From contig JAEWTL010000013.1 of assembly GCA_023459495.1 (NCBI GenBank), positions 124,001-188,000 on the forward strand: DNA of 64,000 nt, in the 5' to 3' direction. The translations under genes and the position numbers were made by a program. This document shows, piece by piece, positions 60,917 to 64,000 of the stretch. The DNA is from Bacillota bacterium (GTDB taxonomy: Bacteria; Bacillota; Clostridia; Christensenellales; SZUA-584). Within the stretch, counting starts at the first letter, position 1. Each line of letters opens with the position of its first letter. The notes beneath the pieces were generated by a model. The model worked only from the letters and a program-made list of their open reading frames with translations. It ran no database searches and was not told the DNA's origin.

Positions 60917-61378
60917 TTATCGGGCGTATTTTTTGTAGGTGCCGAGGTCGTAGCGGATGCTCTGGGGCGGGGATGGGTTGCGCTCCCCCACCACGCCCGC
61001 GCTCTCCAGCAGCTTGGCATGCTTGCTTTGCAGCTTGCTGTCGCCGCACTCCTCCCAGTATCGGTGTACGTGCAGCTCCGCCCACGCGACGATATCCGCC
61101 AGCTCCGCGTTGGGCAGCACGCGGGCGCGCTGTTCATCCGCCGCGCTCACATACCCCATGCGCCACAACCGCAGCGTCTCGCGCGTCACGCCGAGCTTGA
61201 TGCACAGCCCGGATATGCTGTAGCGCCCGGCTTCCTCCGCTTCCTGCAGGTACGCGTCAACGCGGGCCCGCACCGCGGCAAGGTCGATGTGCCACTTATT
61301 GTCCCGCAGCTGCGCGTATTCCCCACCCAGTGCGCTCTCCATATCCTGCCCGCTGATCCGTTTCGTTCTGTCAGCCAT
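60917..61378 (-). CDS. Orphan DNA-binding protein resembling a phage terminase small subunit
   Basis: The 153-residue protein starts MADRTKRISGQDMESALGGE behind a perfect AGGAGG. The middle reads YSISGLCIKLGVTRETLRLW, a helix-turn-helix, followed by a helical part. This layout is like DNA-packaging small subunits of phages of Gram-positive bacteria. No terminase large subunit, portal or integrase is near, so it may be a leftover of a prophage or a gene with another role. The C-terminus ends in DLGTYKKYAR. Confidence 0.55.
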   Translation of the reverse strand: MADRTKRISGQDMESALGGEYAQLRDNKWHIDLAAVRARVDAYLQEAEEAGRYSISGLCIKLGVTRETLRLWRMGYVSAADEQRARVLPNAELADIVAWAELHVHRYWEECGDSKLQSKHAKLLESAGVVGERNPSPPQSIRYDLGTYKKYAR

Positions 61379-61450
61379 ATCAGTCCTCCTGTTTTTGGTC
61401 ATCATAGACACATTCATCGCCCGCCACCGCTCAAAATTTACGCAGGGGTA

Positions 61451-61479
61451 TTGACAAATATTCCGCCTCGCGTTACTAT
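61451..61479 (+). promoter_or_regulatory. Promoter of the padR-DUF2812 operon
   Basis: TTGACA (61451-61456), 17 bp and TACTAT (61474-61479). Confidence 0.7.
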
Positions 61480-61528
61480 ATCGTCGTACGATATATCGTA
61501 CTCCGTTATAACATCATGCGTTATAACG
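61477..61528. promoter_or_regulatory. Two inverted repeats, probable PadR operators
   Basis: TATATCG and CGATATA (spacer 5, at 61477-61495) overlap the -10 box. CGTTATAAC and GTTATAACG (spacer 7, at 61504-61528) lie between promoter and start codon. Confidence 0.6.
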
Positions 61529-61553
61529 CAAACTGATATAGGAGGCAATAGAT

Positions 61554-61877
61554 ATGGCAGAAACAACAGGCGCGCTGACCGAAGCGGTCTACTATATACT
61601 GCTGGCGCTGTTCGAACCCATGCACGGCTACGGCATCATGCAGCGGGTTCAGGCGCTGAGCAACGGGCGCGTAACGCTCGGCGCAGGCACGCTCTATGGT
61701 GCGCTGTCCACGCTGCTCGAAAAAGGCTGGATCGCACCGACCGGCAGCGGAACGGGCGACCGCAGGAAGGAATACACAATCACGCTGCAGGGCAAGGAAG
61801 CGGCGCAAGCGGAAATCAGGAGGTTGGAAGAGCTGCTTCAAAACGGCCGCAGCATCACAGGAGGTGCACTGCAATGA
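61554..61877 (+). CDS. PadR family regulator of the DUF2812 operon
   Basis: The 107-residue repressor reads LTEAVYYILLALFEPMHGYG, then LGAGTLYGALSTLLEKGWI and a wing with GDRRKEYTITLQGKE. PadR/DUF2812 gene pairs are common in Clostridia. The ATG at 61554 follows AGGAGG. Its stop overlaps the start of the next gene (ATGA). Confidence 0.92.
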   Translation: MAETTGALTEAVYYILLALFEPMHGYGIMQRVQALSNGRVTLGAGTLYGALSTLLEKGWIAPTGSGTGDRRKEYTITLQGKEAAQAEIRRLEELLQNGRSITGGALQ

Positions 61878-62416
61878 AACAAGTGATTCGGAAGGCGTAC
61901 TGGAATTTTGAAAGGGAAGAAAACTGGCTGAACAACCTTGCGGCGCAGGGCCTTGCGCTCACCGACTACTCGTGGTGCCGCTACGTCCTGGAGGATTCGC
62001 AACCCGGAGAGTACATCTACCGCATCGAGCTGCTCGACCATTCTGCGAGGCATCCGGAAAGCCGGAGATATATCGAATTCGTAGAGAGCACGGGAGCGGA
62101 GTGCGTCGCCACCTACATGCGTTGGGTTTACTTCCGCAAAAAGGCGGCGGACGGCCCGTTCGAGTTGTACTCGGATAACGCTTCGCGCATCAGACATTAC
62201 CGCAAGGTACGTGCGTTCTGGCTGGGGCTTCTCATCCTTGAGATCACCGCGTTTGCGCTGAACTTTGCCGTGCTGTTTGTACCGCCCCTGCCCATAGCCA
62301 ATCTGGTGTGCGCGTGTCTGCTCTTCGTGTTGATCGTACTGTTCTCCTTCCTGTTCTTTGGGATGACGCGGCGGATTCGGGCACTGAAGCGGGCGCAGAA
62401 AGTAGCAGAAAGCTAA
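61874..62416 (+). CDS. DUF2812 membrane protein
   Basis: The 180-residue protein starts KQVIRKAYWNFEREENWLNN and LAAQGLALTDYSWCRYVLED, the DUF2812 domain, and ends in two TM helices (about 117-164). Members are always next to a PadR regulator; the role is unknown and may involve membrane stress. Translationally coupled to padR; GGAGGTG lies inside the end of padR. Confidence 0.9.
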   Translation: MKQVIRKAYWNFEREENWLNNLAAQGLALTDYSWCRYVLEDSQPGEYIYRIELLDHSARHPESRRYIEFVESTGAECVATYMRWVYFRKKAADGPFELYSDNASRIRHYRKVRAFWLGLLILEITAFALNFAVLFVPPLPIANLVCACLLFVLIVLFSFLFFGMTRRIRALKRAQKVAES

Positions 62417-62469
62417 GCCACATCCTTTTGGGGTCATCTTGAGATTGGTTTCCTTTCGATGTATAATAC

Positions 62470-62512
62470 AGGCAGCCGCTCCGCAATCCGCGGTGTGGCT
62501 GTATTCTTTTTT
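62470..62512 (+). terminator. Possible terminator of the padR-DUF2812 operon
   Basis: CAGCCGC and GTGGCTG pair around an inner CCGC/GCGG hairpin and are followed by TATTCTTTTTT, just before the next gene. Confidence 0.5.
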
Positions 62513-62526
62513 AGGAGGTATCCGCT

Positions 62527-63015
62527 ATGAGAACAGCGAGTATGGTGTTGGGTATCATAGGAGGCGCTTTGGCTCTGTTGGGCGGATTGATGCTGATCCT
62601 TTTGGGCAGCTTCTTTGCCAGCGGTTTCTTTTACCAGTTGGATATGCCGTCTGATTTCCCGTTCGAATTGTTCACGCAGTTTTTACCCAGGTTTTATACG
62701 ATTTTAGGAATTGCCGCTATGGCAGGCGGAGCAGTAGGCCTCGCGGGCGGAATTATGGTTAAAAAGAAAAACGTGACCGGCGGCGTGCTGCTCATCGTTG
62801 GAGCGGCAATCACCTTCCGCATCACGCTTATTCTCGCGGCGATCTTCGCGTTCGTTAAGGAGAAGCCCAAAGCGCCGGAGATGGCTTATCCGCCGATGTA
62901 CCCATCGTATGCGCCGCCATATGTACCTTATCCGCCGTATGCGCCGCAGACACCTCCGCAGACCCCCTCAGACGGTCCTGCACCCGGCGATTCATCAGAC
63001 AGCCCTCAGAGTTAA
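62527..63015 (+). CDS. Small membrane protein with Pro/Tyr-rich tail (DUF4064-like)
   Basis: The 162-residue protein has three hydrophobic helices (about 5-30, 57-78, 83-112), with Gly-rich turns (GIIGGALALLGGLMLILLGS; GGIMVKKKNVTGG). A tail rich in Pro, Tyr and Ala follows (PPMYPSYAPPYVPYPPYAPQ). The layout fits DUF4064-type proteins. The tail probably lies in the cytoplasm. AGGAGG precedes the ATG. Function unknown. Confidence 0.75.
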   Translation: MRTASMVLGIIGGALALLGGLMLILLGSFFASGFFYQLDMPSDFPFELFTQFLPRFYTILGIAAMAGGAVGLAGGIMVKKKNVTGGVLLIVGAAITFRITLILAAIFAFVKEKPKAPEMAYPPMYPSYAPPYVPYPPYAPQTPPQTPSDGPAPGDSSDSPQS

Positions 63016-63053
63016 TCGTCACTGCCTATATAGCCACAACGGAGGTCTTACCT

Positions 63054-63485
63054 TTGCCCGAAGACATCATCATCCGCGCTATGGAAGAGGCGGACATCCC
63101 CGCCGCGCTGGAGCTGTGGAAAGCCGTGTTTACGCCCAAGTCGTCTGCCGCGAACGAACGCCGCGAGGTGATCGCGCGTTACCTTGCGCGCAATCCGGGG
63201 CTCAGCACCGCCGCAGTGGATGCACAAGGCGCGCTTATTGGCACCGTGCTGTGCGGTCACGACGGGCGGCGTGGTTCCCTGTTTCACGCCGCGGTCATCC
63301 CGGCCTTCCGTCGTCATGGCATCGCGCGCCGTATGCAGGAGCGCTGCGTTGAGGCGCTGCGCCGTGAAGGCGTAGGTAGCGCGTTTCTTCTCGTCACGCC
63401 GATCAACCCCGGCTCGCAGGAGTTCTGGATTTCCGTCGGCTGGGAGGTCTTCCCCGAAGTGCGGTACGTGTTTAAGACGCTATAA
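63054..63485 (+). CDS. GNAT family N-acetyltransferase
   Basis: The 143-residue protein has the acetyl-CoA-binding motif (LFHAAVIPAFRRHGIARRMQ) and the typical GNAT ends (IIIRAMEEADIPAALELWK; FWISVGWEVFPEVRYVFKTL). The acceptor is unknown. The start is TTG at 63054 behind GGAGG at 8-9 bp. Confidence 0.88.
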   Translation: MPEDIIIRAMEEADIPAALELWKAVFTPKSSAANERREVIARYLARNPGLSTAAVDAQGALIGTVLCGHDGRRGSLFHAAVIPAFRRHGIARRMQERCVEALRREGVGSAFLLVTPINPGSQEFWISVGWEVFPEVRYVFKTL

Positions 63486-63505
63486 TATGAGCACCAAAGA
63501 ATACT

Positions 63506-63590
63506 TTGGTGGCTATGCCTCCAAGCCTCCAAACCACCTCGCAAGGGGCTGTGTCCCTTTGGCGGGAGCGTGAGGGCAGCGCCCTCACAT
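63506..63590. repeat. Modular palindromic repeat cluster, copy 4 (partial)
   Basis: It holds GCCTCCAAGCCTCCAAACCA, AAGGGGCTGTGTCCCTTTGG and GTGAGGGCAGCGCCCTCAC, variants of modules found at 2.2 and 60.8 kb. Confidence 0.65.
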
Positions 63591-63610
63591 CTGACTTATT
63601 GACCAAGCTA

Positions 63611-63640
63611 AAAGGAGCGGCGAACCGCTCCTTTGTTTTT
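63611..63640. terminator. Bidirectional terminator between GNAT and NfeD genes
   Basis: AAAGGAGCGG and CCGCTCCTTT form a perfect 10-bp stem with loop CGAA, followed by GTTTTT. Confidence 0.85.
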
Positions 63641-63645
63641 CACCG

Positions 63646-64000
63646 TTAACGCCGGGGTCTGATCTCCTCCACCACGATGCGGCCCGGCGTGTGCTCCACG
63701 ACTACGATATTTGCGCCCTTCTCGATGTATGCGCCCGACGACATTACATTCTGCCGAAGCCCGCCGATCATGGCAATTCCCGCGGGCCGAAGGTCTGTCG
63801 CCGCTTCACCTGCCTTGCCCACAAGGCTCTCCGTATGCGTGTGGCTCACATAGCCCTCCTCAGGCAGCATGCTTACGCCCAGCATCAGCTTGCGCAGCAG
63901 ACCCAGCTTTTTCAGCAGCAGATAAATCAGTGGCAAGCCCACCGCCGCGCCCAATATACCGATACCGAACACAGTCAGGAAGGTAACAAAATCGCGTGCG
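63646..64000 (-). CDS. NfeD family protein, C-terminal part (N-terminus outside window)
   Basis: The frame is open to the right edge, so the start is not seen. The visible 117 residues have one TM helix (RDFVTFLTVFGIGILGAAVG then LPLIYLLL) and the NfeD OB-fold (LVGKAGEAATDLRPAGIAMI; VMSSGAYIEKGANIVVVEH). NfeD proteins pair with flotillin-like or stomatin-like proteins in membrane domains. The partner would lie upstream, beyond the window. Confidence 0.88.
   Translation of the reverse strand, partial: ARDFVTFLTVFGIGILGAAVGLPLIYLLLKKLGLLRKLMLGVSMLPEEGYVSHTHTESLVGKAGEAATDLRPAGIAMIGGLRQNVMSSGAYIEKGANIVVVEHTPGRIVVEEIRPRR

Overview
The window looks like part of a chromosome from an anaerobic, single-membrane bacterium of the Bacillota (Clostridia-like, moderately high GC). 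The evidence is the abundance of AGGAGG-type ribosome binding sites and lipoprotein signal peptides, a sortase-type surface protein, a PPi-type phosphofructokinase, a small ferredoxin, a flavin/Fe-S ene-reductase, PadR regulators and clostridial-style intergenic repeats. The species cannot be fixed from this sequence alone. No rRNA, tRNA, CRISPR array, integrase or intact insertion sequence was seen.

Layout. 0-12 kb: a U32 peptidase (cut by the left edge, and carrying a repeat inserted in frame), pyridoxal kinase and serine acetyltransferase (divergent), a C11 lipoprotein protease, a TagO/WecA-type transferase, phosphofructokinase, an AlaDH/PNT-family dehydrogenase and a drug exporter. 12-24 kb: a lipoprotein cytochrome b5 plus mini cytochrome b pair, two PadR units, NudC, a soluble chemoreceptor fused to a periplasmic-binding-protein-like domain, a GH3 glycosidase, a diguanylate cyclase, a decayed nudC copy and a polysaccharide deacetylase. 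24-31 kb: a 2-oxo acid dehydrogenase operon in the order E2-E3-E1(alpha-beta fusion), then a surface protein behind a c-di-GMP-I riboswitch. 31-36.4 kb: a zinc locus (zur, a small Cys/His membrane protein, znuA, znuC, znuB, a YcgR-type permease and a YcgQ-type partner) with a shared candidate Zur site. 36.4-37.65 kb: an AT-rich repeat island with about ten copies of one 26-bp motif in both orientations. 37.7-44 kb: a DMT transporter, a FlxA-like protein, and a TetR-controlled ene-reductase/aconitase-X cluster. 44-54.6 kb: a frameshifted beta-lactamase-family gene, pirin, an HD hydrolase, GH13 and GH36 glycosidases, a toxin-antitoxin pair, cupin and a GPH sugar symporter. 54.8-64 kb: a surface 5'-nucleotidase, ferredoxin, marR-MATE, a NiCo riboswitch with a CDF exporter, an orphan terminase-small-subunit-like gene, padR-DUF2812, small membrane and GNAT proteins, and the end of an NfeD protein at the right edge.

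How it fits together. Carbohydrate use (GH3, GH13, GH36, GPH symporter, sugar-type chemoreceptor) feeds glycolysis (phosphofructokinase) and an oxo-acid dehydrogenase. Metal balance is under Zur and a Ni/Co riboswitch. Surface behaviour is linked to c-di-GMP by a diguanylate cyclase and a riboswitch-controlled wall protein. The most notable signals are the in-frame repeat inside the U32 gene, the AT-rich repeat island with its small ORF, the two-gene haem module with His pairs 14 residues apart, the soluble chemoreceptor fusion, the ene-reductase/AcnX cluster, and the two riboswitches with overlapping or adjacent terminators.
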